DNA of 64,000 nt from Cloeon dipterum (lineage: Eukaryota; Arthropoda; Insecta; Ephemeroptera; Baetidae). Position 1 is the stretch's first letter; each line of letters opens with the position of its first letter. The notes under the pieces were generated by a model. That model made no database searches. It had not been told where the DNA came from and was given only the letters and a program-made list of their open reading frames with translations. Shown piece by piece: positions 1-11,628 of the stretch. The stretch is taken from contig NC_088787.1 in assembly GCF_949628265.1 (NCBI RefSeq), forward strand, positions 8,236,501 to 8,300,500, in the 5' to 3' direction. Made by a program: the position numbers and the translations under genes.

Positions 1-817
1 TTTTCTTGATCTTTACATTAAATTTTTCTGTTTTAAAAAGGGTTTTGAGTAAAAATAAAAAATAAACTGGCCGTCTACTGTTCATTTCCAAATTTTGCGT
101 ACTTTTTTCGCAGTTATTTGAAATTTTATTTCTCCTGATGTAAATATTTAGCTAATATTTTGTTTTTCTGAAAACCAAATCGTTTATCAGCCAACCACGG
201 TATAGACAAACAATAAATATTTGTTCATCTGAAAAAAATACAATGTTTTTTAGAGTTTCTGCCGCGATTACTTGAGCCTATTTAGGTTTCCAGCACGTCA
301 AATGAATTATTTTTTATTTTCAAAGCACCATGGAAGAATTGATTATGAAAAATCAGTGCAAAAGTACCCAAAAACTGTAATGAAACGGTGGTGGCTATAA
401 ATTTAATTCAATAGAAGCGAATATAATTTTAAAAAAAATCAACCATAGTACAAAATTTTTCTTTAAGAAACTCTTACAATTAGAGCTTTCATTGTTGGAA
501 AATTACAGCGATCATTGCAGTCAGAATCATTTAATCCTGTCCACCTTAACACAAACACTTCAGTAAAAATGTCACTTCTTGTTCAATGATTAATACGAGT
601 TTGATTGACATTTTCTAAATTAATCTCGACCGCAACTAAGATAACTTTGCGTCTTTGCAATCACTGCTTGGAGCAATAATGAGCGCAATTGTATTCTCCT
701 TGCCGACGCATTATTCAGATCACAGAATGGACGAGAATAAACCTTGTGGCTTAGAGATAATCTGGCCGAGATTTGCGATTAGTAGCATATCGATGACGAC
801 GGGAAAACAGATCTCAC
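1..817. other. AT-rich sequence, intron or downstream part of aquaporin gene 1
   Basis: No exon could be recognised. The sequence should lie in the third-exon side intron of the minus-strand aquaporin whose exon 2 ends at 818. The aquaporin exons 3-5 seen in the neighbouring paralogues (conserved ALGITALGIV, MNPARSF and HWIYW segments) are absent, so the rest of that gene lies beyond the left edge. Bases 255-310 weakly resemble the right arm of the fold-back repeat described at 8417. Confidence 0.5.
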
Positions 818-1922
818 CTTGAGCATTCCATAGCCGGCGATTCCTCCGCAGATCTGAGCTGGGATGTAGACGAGCAGCATCTTTGGCGAAATTACCTGCA
901 GCACAGCCACCCCTACGCTAATTGCGGGGTTGATGTGGGCACCGCTGATGTGACCAATCACCTTAAAATTTTTAAATTATGGTCAGAATTTTGAAAAACA
1001 TTGGAGGCTAAAATAGAGAGCAATTATATTTATTAAAAAATAAAATTCAATCGGATGCGTGACACTAAAGATAACGCACTTGTAGGAATCTAGGGCTTAA
1101 AATAAATTCCTCTGATGATAAGCAGCAGTGGCAGTCAATGGAAAGGAAATCTAATTCATGAGTCATTATTATAATTCAATTGATCAGTCTCATTAAAAAA
1201 ATTAAATTGAAGAGATGGTTTTTATCTACTTAAAATAGGAATTAATGAACCCATATATTTATGTTTTTTAATTATTGCCAAAGAATAATAAAATAAAATA
1301 AATTTAGTTGACAAGATGCTAAGTCCCTTTTATTATTTCAATTTATGCCTGTTGTTTAAATTTGTTTAGTAAAGATGGTAGTATATTTCGACAGGTTGTG
1401 ACGTCACTGATAACGCTCGCGATTCTGCCAATTGTCCTCTGCCCCTCTCTCCGCACGTTTCGATATTATTATCATGTTTGTCTCATTTCAAAATTATTTT
1501 TTCATAGAGATGATAAAAAATGACAATTTCCTCATTCCATGCAATTAAAGAACTCAACAAATTAAATATTGATCAAGATATCGTGAGAAGAAATTTAAAA
1601 AAAATGGGTTTTATGGTCACCGCTGTAAATTCGTCAATTTAAATTTTGTTACAACCTTTTTTAAGAAATAAAACAGTTCTGAAACGGAAAGGTACAGTGG
1701 CTTACAGAGAGTTTCATAGAGAGAATAAAAATAAAAGACTCACGAGGACAATGCAGGCAATGATGAGGCCAAAGCCGAGGGCTGCGTGGAAGATGGTCCA
1801 GGACTCCTTGGAGAGGGCCTGTGTGCAGGTGGCGCAGCCGAAACCCACCAAGAAAGCGGTGCCGATGAATTCGGCCGCGGCTATTCTGATCGTCTTTATC
1901 CGGTCCATTTTATCCGGGGTCT
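818..1922 (-). CDS. Aquaporin gene 1, partial (exons 1 and 2, runs off left edge)
   Basis: This is a channel of the MIP/aquaporin family, expected in the plasma membrane. Coding exon 1 is 1744-1908 (55 codons, starting MDRIKTIRIAAAEFIG) and contains the first transmembrane helix. It is preceded by a TTTTCAG acceptor at 1924-1923, so a 5'-UTR exon lies further right, and it ends at a GTGAGT donor in phase 0. Exon 2 is 818-961 (48 codons), opens after TTTTAAG, carries the first pore motif in GHISGAHINPAIS, and ends AAG|gtgaga. The exon structure matches the two complete aquaporins downstream. Exons 3-5, with the second NPA motif, are not in the window. The 160 bases between exons show only AT-rich intron, which holds a perfect CRE-like palindrome at 1398-1407. 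Confidence 0.85.
1398..1407. promoter_or_regulatory. CRE-like palindrome GTGACGTCAC
   Basis: A perfect ten-base palindrome containing TGACGTCA, the CREB/ATF consensus, sits in intron 1 of aquaporin gene 1. Only the motif is seen; function is inference. The same ten bases recur at 31593-31602. Confidence 0.25.
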
Positions 1923-4900
1923 CTGAAAAGAATAGATTATTCCATGATTGATAACAGAGTCTTCTTGTGCATTGCAAGTAAAATGACCCACTTTACAAGT
2001 CGAATTTTACCGCTGAATCCCTATTTCTAATCTAGGCTGATAAGATTAAATTAATTTGAAAAGTAAAATGGCTTGTAATTAGAAAAAACTTCTTATCAAA
2101 GTGAATTATTTTTAATTTATGTGCGTCTAGAAAACGGAAGTTGTGCAACACTCGTTGATAACAAAAGCGTGCGCCTAGTGAGAGAGTGAGTGAGCATAGT
2201 AAAAGATAACAATAAATTTACCCAGGCTAAATTTACAGTCCTTAAACGTTGACAAATGGAATAAACGTGTTGCGTATAGTAAAGCACAATCTCCCGTCAG
2301 AAAAAAAGGATTTCGTGTGTGCCTATCTAAACCTCGACGCCGAGTTTATTTATAGTAAACAAGGTAGTCTGTTTTTATAAAAATAAATCCAGGACGTGCA
2401 ATTTGTTTTCCACATAAACTGACCAGAAATGAGCAACACGGGGCTTCTTTAATTAAAAAAAACAAGTCTAATTGAAACAAGAACATTTCGTGAAATTGAG
2501 AAATTTAATGCAATTGTAGTGTCTTGCACAATTTTAAATAACAAGGTGAAATCAACGTGCAATTGGTAAAAATTGTAAATTACTTAAGTGCTTGTTTCCG
2601 TTACCTGTCTTTTTCTCTGGCTGCTTAATTGTTTTTTCGACTGGTTCTTGCCGCGAATAGAATGTAATTGAGATGGTGCGGCCGGCGGTGTCTCCTGCCA
2701 CTAATTTGTTATCTGAGGGGCGAGCGTGGAAAAATCAAAGTGGACAAACAGCCGAGAGCCAACGCAAATATTATAGAAGCTGCCGGGAAAACAGACAGCG
2801 CATAGTTTTCCAGCCACGCAGGCCTGATTGAAACCAAATAATCTGTTGTAATAGGCCGAGGAATAATAGAGTCGCGGCGTCGGAGGGGCAATGATAAAAA
2901 AATCAAATCTTATCGACGAATTTGTCCGAGTCCGCCAGCCAAGTAGAAGGGGCAGAATATATGTGTGTTGTTTATCGGAACAAATCAAAGTTTAAAAATC
3001 AAACCTCGACACGGTGACAGAAGTTACAAAGGGAGCTATTAATTTTTTTTTATCTCAAAGGACTCTTGACATTGTTTTTCAAACGCGAAGTAATATAATG
3101 CAATTTGGACGAGTCGTCGATAAAGCATCGAGTTATTTAGGTTATTTTGAGTGGCTATTTTCATGTCTTGCAAAAGAGAACTCATCTCGTTATTTTGTGA
3201 GCGCGAAAATCCTCCCCATCTGTTCTGCGTTTGAAATTCATTTCTCGCGAATGTGGCAAGGATCCAGAAAATATTGCCCCAACGTGAATTTTCTCGTTCG
3301 CCACGCAGGCAGTGAAACAGAATTTTCATTTTGATAACCTTTTGACTCAAAGATTTATTACATCTCTTTCGTACGCGGCTCCAAAGATAAGAGTTTGTAC
3401 TTGAAATTTCATGTCAAGTCGCTAACTTGCAACACTGAGATTGGGATTTTTTTCTTTCTTTTCAAGCAGGATGCCGCGTGGATCCTGCGTGTTGCGAGAA
3501 TCATCCGATATATTTTTTCTATTCTTAAGTGGGAACACGCTTATTTTTGGTTTAGAGCCACGGGCGAAAACAATTGATTATTTAAATATAGACAAGACAT
3601 CATCCGTTCTGTCCTAGATTCACTCCTTTTTTTAAAAAATCAGGTTGACCTCATTAATGAATGGGTCTCTCATTTTAAGGCCGTGTTTTTTGTTAGTTTT
3701 GATTAAAGAGAAAATATTTTCTTATTGTTATTGTGTTTTGAAAAATATTTTATCTCCTACGTGATTCAAAATATTACAAAAAGTGTGGGAAATTTACTCA
3801 CAGACACGTAAATTTAAAATTCCGTAAGAAATAAACAAAAAGCACGATGTAAAATATAGTTTCTGAAAATGAGATTTTATATTGATGAAATGTTCTCAGG
3901 ATAATGAAGAGAACGATTGAAATAAATGCTGATATAAAATGAATAAAAATACACAGCGGAGATTTTAATTTCAAGAATTTCAACAATGAATCTGCAATCT
4001 AGTTTCAAATTTCTTTCAGATATATGTTAATTTAGTATCAAGGTCGGCAATATTCAAATAGTGAAACAAGTGAAAATTATCGAGGGCTATTATTTAAACG
4101 AAATTTGATTTAGGAATTAAAAAATTACCAACTAACGAAGTTTAGGGATTAATTTTTGTTAAATTTCCGATATTATTTTAAATCCAAAATGCATATATGA
4201 TTTTTTTATTTAATCTTAAAACGATGTTTCAGTTTTTTAAGTAATTTGCAGGTACTTGACCGTCAAGTATGTCATTTACTGACGTTACCGAAAAAAATGT
4301 TAGCGATTTCATTCGCATACTATAAACGAGGCTATTAATGCGGCCTGTTAGATCATGTACTCTGAGTACTCTAATCAATATTTAAATAATGATAAAGACA
4401 GACGCGTGGACTTTCAATCACTATATTTGCTCTTAATATTCGTAAAAAATAAGCTGTGAAATCTATTTATTGTTTCTTACCTTTTTCCAACATTTCGGAA
4501 AAGCTTGCAATTGTAATTATAAATCTAAAAATAAAAATCCCGTTTATAAATTAAAACACATACCTTTTCAGTGTGGGAGGTGTAAAGAAGTGCACACCGC
4601 TGCTGCACTTATGGTTCTAAGGCCAACGTGCGTGTGTTCCTGTCGTTGCAGCGGCGTTGTCGCTGGTCACCTGCCAGAGCGGCGGGCGGTGGCGCAAACG
4701 GCGACGACTCGAGTGGAATTTAATTCGCTGCTTGCTTTAACTCCCAGCCTCCCGACTTCTTACGCTACGACGATTAAACGCGGCAGCCCGCCGCGTGGTC
4801 CGTCCACGAGTGAATGAGAGCAAATAATGCACATTTCGACCCAATTCGTGCGAACGGGGTGGAATCGATTCGGAATAAAACAGGGGATGATTACGTTTGC

Positions 4901-6852
4901 ACCGCTGCGCGGCGGCTTCTCATTTTTATTCCTAAGGTCGACCGCGCAAGGTCTGCATTTACAAAATTAACAAAACGGACACATTTGTTTGAATTCCTCG
5001 TCACGCGCGCGTCTCGACTATATAGCAACAGCAAAGGGAGCTTTTTTAGATTTTGCTGTTTATTATTGATAAAAAAATTATTTTCACAGCACGAGAAAGG
5101 GATGGTTTGGGTTTTTTCATGAGAAGCGTTTGGCTAAATGGAAATTGGAGCAAACACTTCAGTTATACGTAGCTTGGAATTTTTTAAAGGCCGTGAAGTC
5201 ATCTCGGCTGATACCATTTTGATAAAAAGAAACGTTTAAGCTTTGTTAAGTTTTGATTTCTAAACAAAAACCAAATTCAGGCCATATGAAATTAAGAAAG
5301 TGAAACAGAGATTACTTAAAATCTCAATTGGTGTCAGGGTGAAAGTTTTCAAAATGAATTTAACTCGTGAATATTGCCTTGGTTGATTAATTGGGAAAAT
5401 TTGAAAATTTATTTTAAAAAATTGATCGATTTTCTCTGTAATAGTCCGAATTAAATCAATTGTTAAAAATTATTCTGGAAAATGCATCAGACCAAGAAAT
5501 TCAATTTAATATATTTTATGTGTTTGTGCTTTTGAGAAATTATTTCCAATATATTTATATACAAAACAGGTTTAACAAAATTTAAACTATATATATGATG
5601 AGCAGTAACTTCGATTTCATGTAATGTATGAAACCATCTCGTCAGAGACAAATTTATCAACATTATGGTCTTATGAAAATTGGAGTTGTTTGGTTTCATT
5701 TTGAACGGTTTAATTAAATTTAATTTTAAATATAAATAAAATTTAACAAAATTAATCTAAATTTGACAATTCAGTTTAGAATTCAGTAGTGAAAGGAGTA
5801 ATTGGTAATTGAATGCTTTGTTTCTTAAATACCTATTTTTCTTTATTTTTTTTTTCAAAAGTAAAATATAATGCAATTTGAACAATTATCGGCGCTGATA
5901 GTTTACAAGGAAATTATTTTACCTGATTAGATTTTTAGACTTTACAAACTTTTTGTCACAAACAAATCAGCGCAGCTGCGTAAAAATCCGCGATAATTTA
6001 AAAAAATTTTGGAATGTTTTGTTGGCTCTATCAGTAACTACTCCATATATTAAATCTATATTTTTTGTGTGGAATTGAGCAAAATTCATCCAGTTCAGTA
6101 GGGTGCAACAATCAAATCAGGACTGGGAAACAAACTATAATTCGAATTTTTATCCTTTTCGCGGGATAAATGATGGCTTTCCTCACTTTTTCCCTTTTGA
6201 TGCAATCTATATCCAAGGGGGAGCAAATTATGAGGTAAAATAATTATCTTCTGGGTATATCAATCCTGTTTTTCAACTGGAGGCACCGCTTGATTAGCAT
6301 AAAAACGCTCTTTTGGGGAAATGTCAGAACAAAACTTAGACTCATTTCGTTACGCGAGTTTATTTAGTTTGTGATTGTCATTATTTTGCCTTTTGTTCAT
6401 GTTATTTTGATTGATGATATTCTTTAACACTACTATTTACATACATGAACAATAAACCAATGTCAATTGAATTAATTTCTAACAGCAATGACTTAAAATT
6501 TTCCTAAATTTTGCAAATAATTGGAGTTTATCAGATGTCAGATCTATCCTCAAAAGAGACACCAGAATTATGAAGAATTGAAAGAACTCTTAACGAATAT
6601 GCTGCTCTAAATTATTTTTCTTTTTATTGTATGTAATTTGCACATAAATGTACAATATCGTGCTGCAGAATAAGCAAAATTACAATTCTCCAAACTTGAC
6701 TGGATTTCTATATTTCTCCAAAATTTTTCTTTATAAATAATAAAATCCGCATTCAGCATAAAACCAATCAGATGAAAAATAATTCCTTTTCAAAAAAATT
6801 CCAATTCCGTGTCATCCGACTGGTTCGCATTGTTGGCTTCCATGTCGTTCCG
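1923..6852. other. Spacer between aquaporin genes 1 and 2
   Basis: No supportable coding exon was found; the short ORFs here overlap on both strands and lack family motifs. The stretch should contain the 5'-UTR exon and promoter of gene 1 on the minus strand. GC-richer patches at about 2640-2980 and 4570-4810 are candidates but show no clear TATA or initiator. From about 4856 to 5940 and again from 6330, the sequence is the source or sister of the block at 10055-11365. The last roughly 300 bases are the 3'-UTR and downstream flank of gene 2. Confidence 0.45.
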
Positions 6853-8929
6853 CTAGTTCGCATCATCGTCTTCCTCATCTGCTCTTAAGTTGTTTCTGAA
6901 GCCAAAGATCGACTTGTACATTGTTGTAACCTGCACGGCCGCAAACACCGGTCCTACCCAATAAATCTAAACCAAAATATTATTTTTATTTATTAAATAA
7001 TTAAAATATTGTTTTTATACCCAATGTTTGGTCCACACGCCGTTCCAAAGGGCGGAGGCGAATGACCTGGCTGGATTCATGCTCGGACCGGTTCGGGAAC
7101 CCTGAGAATCACAAGAAAAGTTTCAGCTAGTTGGACGTTTTATTTTAAATTTAAAAAAAGGGAATAATTGAAGGGTAAAGTTATTTCCTGACATTAAAAC
7201 AACGAATTATTAAGACATTTCAAATTTTGTTTTCAAGATTGGTTGATAAATGTAGAAAAATCAGTGCTGCCTTGAGATTTATTTTCCCCATTTAATTAGC
7301 ATTTCAATATTTAATGCCACTGGTCTTGTCTCTATTCCATAAGTTTCCTTGCGGCAAAATAAATAGAACATGTGTGAAATAGGATTATTAAACGCTTCAC
7401 TTTTTCAATTTCGTTAAAATATTTAGAGGTATCAATATTTATATAAAAACATGGCAGAATTCAACGTTTCAATTAATTTTTTTTATTAAGATACTTTTCC
7501 TTTTGGAAAAATTTATATAATAAATTTAAATTTAACAATTACATAAATTTTAAATTAACGGGCTAGTCAAAATTGGAGCCGAAATTAAAAAAAGCTACTT
7601 ACAAAAACAATTCCTAGTGCGGTGATGCCCAAAGCAAATTGCGTGGGTAGATTCTGGCTGTTGGGGTTCCTCGCGTCCCACGAAGAGCAGACGAGCAGAA
7701 TGAGCATAGATGTTGCCACAAACTCCGTGCAGAAGGCGGAAAAAGTAGAGAGCTCCAGGTTGGGAACCGTGGTGCAGAAGCCGAAATCCTGATGCGAATC
7801 CTCCCGAATGATGGCCGCAGGCGTTATCAACTAAAATAATTTGTTAGTTATTAAATTGCAGAAATTGTAATTTCAAAGAAGATAGAAACATTTTAAGGCT
7901 CTTGCAATTTATTTTAAAATAAAAGAAAAACCTTCTGAGAGAGGAAAGCGTAACCGAAAATAAATTAATAGGGAAACAGAAATTAAGATTTTCTTCGTTA
8001 GATGTGTTATACGGCCTTTAAAATTATATTGAATTTCAGTTTAACTCCCACGATGATAAAAACTAGGCCATAAAAGCCCAAATTTGGTCGATTTGTTGAG
8101 CAGAGAAGATAGTTGAGTGTATTTTGAATTTGCAGCTTTGCTGGGCCTCACCTTAAGGATTGCGTATCCAGCGATGCCACCGAAGATTTGCGGCAAAATG
8201 TAGGCGAACATCAATTCCGGAGGGATTTCCTCTAAAATGACCGCGCAAACAGTCACAGCCGGATTCAGGTGGGCTCCGCTTATGTGTCCAAAGATCTGAA
8301 ATAAGCAAATCCCGTGAATAGATAGCAAAAAAGACGTGGATGCAAATCAAACAACATTATAATATAATTATAGACAATGTCACGTGGAAAAGAATTTTTA
8401 TTTAAAAAAAAAATAATGATTCTACGGCGAATGGATTAACCGATTTTGGTTTCCAGCACGAAAAAAAGAAAGCATATTAAGCGAAGAAAGCAAAGTAGCT
8501 AGATTTAGTCTGAAATCGTAGCGGAAGTGCCTTAAAACTAAATTGTTAACGGTTGCGCCATCTGTTATTGGTGGCTTCGAACACTAAGGGTTTATTCAAC
8601 TGGTTAATTTCCTTTTTTTCTTGCGACAAATCTAAATTATTCTAACTATGCAACTCTGTAAAAATCTCAACCGTATTAAGACTCGTTTGATTTATTTAGC
8701 CTTTTGACACTTTTGGCTTTTTAAAAACCACATTTTTAAATGCTAATTACCTGGACGAGGATGCCGACGACTAGCCCAAATGCGAGAGACGTTACGGCGG
8801 GCGAATGGAGCGTGTGCGAGAGGGCATTTGTGCAGGAGGCGCATCCGACTCCAACGAGAAGCGCGGTGGCCAAAAACTCGGCGAAGACCACCCGAAAGGT
8901 GTTGGGTTTCTTCGACATCGCCTTCTTTC
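6853..8929 (-). CDS. Aquaporin gene 2, complete, 244 aa
   Basis: Five coding exons join in frame: 8751-8918, 8152-8295, 7603-7830, 7021-7101 and 6853-6966 (stop TAG). All have GT-AG boundaries in phase 0. The ATG at 8918 follows an 11-base 5'-UTR piece after TTTCAG at 8930, so another UTR exon lies upstream. The protein has six hydrophobic spans, NPA1 in GHISGAHLNPAVTV (about residues 59-72) and NPA2 in GPSMNPARSF (near 186-195), plus the HWIYWVGP helix-6 motif. The histidine normally before loop E in water-selective aquaporins seems replaced by a nonpolar residue (LGIVF), as in insect entomoglyceroporins, so it may carry glycerol or urea; this is inference. After NPA2 it reads FASALWNG where gene 3 has FGPAVWNG. 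The C-tail is short and acidic (DEEDDDAN). Confidence 0.92.
8417..8612. repeat. Half copy of palindromic fold-back repeat
   Basis: This matches the right half of the elements at 19891 and 40668, from ATTCTACGGCGAATGG through AACCGATTTTGGTTTCC to GCGCCATCTGTT and CTTCGAACACTA. It lies in intron 1 of aquaporin gene 2. The equivalent intron of gene 3 lacks it, so it was inserted after, or lost since, the gene duplication. Confidence 0.75.
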
Positions 8930-9517
8930 CTGAAAGAGCAAAATTTAAAATTAGTGCCATTCCAGTAAAACATTTAGTGCTTACTTTATAATAATCAGGC
9001 AATTAAACGTAAATTTTGAAAAAATGAAAGATATTTTCATGAAGTTTTACTCTCTTTCTCTTCTTCCCCACAAAAAATGTCGCCTGATTTGCAAATTGGG
9101 CCTCAGAAGCAAATGCTGCCTTTTTCAAGTGCTGCAACTTGTATAATGCTTTACCAGCTTCGCTGCAGCTTGAGCCACAATGCGAGCAATTTGTATCGCC
9201 TTGAAAAGAATTTCTATACCGTAAGAAATTTTATGATTCCGGTGAATTATCTGCATTTTTAGAAAATTTATGATTTCTAAATGCAGAACGATGGAGATAC
9301 AAATAAATATTTGAGAGAAGAAAAAATTTAAAATTTGAATCATTCAATTTCATGATTTTTGACGGTGAATACAAATAAGATTTATATTTTCATAAGTGTA
9401 ATGCAGTTAAAACCGTACGTCTATATCTAAAATAAAATATAGCCGAAAGATAATAAAAATAGTACACTGAATCGAAAAGCCTGTACATTATTTAATATTC
9501 AGAGGAATTTTTATTTT

Positions 9518-11365
9518 TGCCCCTCTCTCGTCCGCACTTTTCGATTATCGTGTTTGCCTCGTTTCAGAATTATTATTTTTTCATATAGAGATTAATAATG
9601 ATAATTTCTTCTTTCCGTACATTTAGAGAACTCAACAAATTAAATATTGATCAAGATATCGTATGAAGAAATTTAAATTTTTAAGAATTAGGTTTTAGGG
9701 CCACCACACCAGACGTCACCACTGTAAATTCGTCAGTTTGGATAATTTTAAATATAAATTTTAGATTTAAACTTTTTTAAGAAATAAGGCAGTTCTGAAA
9801 CGGAAAGGTATAGTGGCTCCATCAGTTTCCATCTAGAGTTTCATAGAAAGAATAAAAATAAAAGACTCACGAGGACAATGCAGGCAATGATGAGGCCAAA
9901 GCCGAGGGCTGCGTGGAAGATGGTCCAGGACTCCTTGGAGAGGGCCTGTGTGCAGGTGGCGCAGCCGAAACCCACCAAGAAAGCGGTGCCGATGAATTCG
10001 GCCGCGGCTATTCTGATCGTCTTGATCCGGTCCATTGATCCGGTGTCTATGTGGGTGGAATCGATTTGGAATAAAACAGGGGATGATTACGTTTGCACCG
10101 CTGCGCGGCTTCTCATTTTTATTTCTAAGGTCGACCGCACAAGGTCTGCATTTACAAAATTAACAAAACGGACACATTTTTGTTTGAATTCCTCGTCACG
10201 CGCGCGTCTCGACTAGCAACAGCAAAGGGAGCTTTTTTAGGTTTTGATGTTTATTATTAATAAAAACATATTTTCACAGCACGAGAAGGGGATGTTCTGG
10301 TTTTTTCATGAGAAGCGTTTGGCTAAATGGAAATTGGAGCAAAAACTTCAGTTATACGCAACTTGGAATTTTTAATGGCCATGAAGTCTTCTCGGCTGAT
10401 ACCATTTTGATAAAAAGAAACGTTTGAGCGTTGTTAAGTTTTGATTTCAAAACAAAAACCAAATTCAGGCCTTACGAAATTATGAAAGTGAAACAGAGAT
10501 TATTTAAAAGTTTAATTGGTGTCAGGGTGAGAGCTTTAAAAAAAAATTTAATTCTCATGACAATTGATTATTTTGAAAAATTTGGAAATGATTATTATTA
10601 AAAAAAAATCCGAATTAAAAAAGTGTACTAATTAATGCTGAAAAACGCAACGGACCAAGGGAGTCAATTTAATATTCATTTTGCTGACTTTTTGTTTTGC
10701 TGCTGTTGAGAAATTTAATTTCAGAACCTTTTACATACAAAACAGTTTTAACAAAATTTAAAAACTAATTAAGATATATAATGGTAACTTTGATTTCATG
10801 TAATGTATGAATCATTTGCGTCAGTGACAAAATTATGAACATTTTGGTATTCAAGAAGATGGGGTTTAATTTTGAACGGTTGATAATAAAATTTAAATTT
10901 AATTAGCCATTTTTGCATTCAGTATAGTGAGAGGAATAGTTAGTAATGGAATGCTGTGTTCTTTAATCATGTTTTCCTTAAAGAAATAAATTTTTTCTAT
11001 AAAAAAACTGGAGAGCAAATAAATGAAATTTTTAAGACATAATTTCAAGAAAAATATTCGGTGCTGATAATTTATAGGGAGATTATTTTACCAGGTAAGC
11101 TTCACACAATTTTAGATTTAGACTGTTTTTAAAATGTAAAGAACAACACTTTGACTCATTTTGTTACGCGCGTTTATTTAGTTTGTGCTTGTCATATTTT
11201 GCCTTTTGTTCATGATATTTTAATTGGTGATATTCCTTGACTGAAATTGTTTCCATACATGAACAATAAACAAACATTAATTGAATTAATTTCTAGAAGC
11301 AATGGTTTAAAGTTTTCCTAAATTTTGCAAATGACTGTGTCAGATGTCAGATCAATCCTCAAAAG
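9518..11365. repeat. Segmental duplication of upstream aquaporin-cluster sequence
   Basis: Bases 9518-10045 copy about 1455-1915 (intron 1 and exon 1 of aquaporin gene 1). Bases from about 10055 copy about 4856-5940 and then 6330 onward. The two parts meet at about 10045-10055, where roughly 2.9 kb of the original is missing; another roughly 390 bases (near 5945-6330) are missing further right. Together with gene 3 this forms a duplicated unit of about 4.5 kb derived from about 7.6 kb. No new gene is seen inside apart from the orphan exon. Confidence 0.85.
9871..10035 (-). pseudogene. Orphan copy of aquaporin gene 1 exon 1
   Basis: The 55 codons translate to exactly the same peptide as the exon at 1744-1908 (MDRIKTIRIAAAEFIG to LIIACIVL), and the GTGAGT donor is kept. 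Exon 2 of gene 1 was not copied, because the duplication begins inside intron 1. The upstream splice acceptor was destroyed by the junction at about 10045: a CATAG precedes the exon where the original has TTTTCAG. It is either a dead fragment or an alternative first exon. Its phase-0 donor would splice in frame to exon 2 of aquaporin gene 2 at 8295. Confidence 0.8.
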
Positions 11366-11628
11366 AGAACCAGAATTAAATCCGCACGCATTCAGTATAA
11401 AACAAACTAAATTGAGATGAAAAGTAATTTCTTCTCCAGAAGCAAAAATTTAGGTACATTTGGCCTTGTCGTTCTCATTTTGGCAGTAATATTAAAATCA
11501 ATCCTCATTCATAAACGTGCGCTGCAGGAAAAATCAATGGCCTTGACACGAATTCCCGCCAACTTGCTGCCAAAATAACGGCACTCGGGGGCGAATGATA
11601 CGCAACACGCACATACAGCGAGGGTCTA

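Noticed and set aside
3014-3350. Overlapping ORFs of about 100 codons on both strands
   Set aside because: No motif, no splice context, and both strands are open equally; probably chance.
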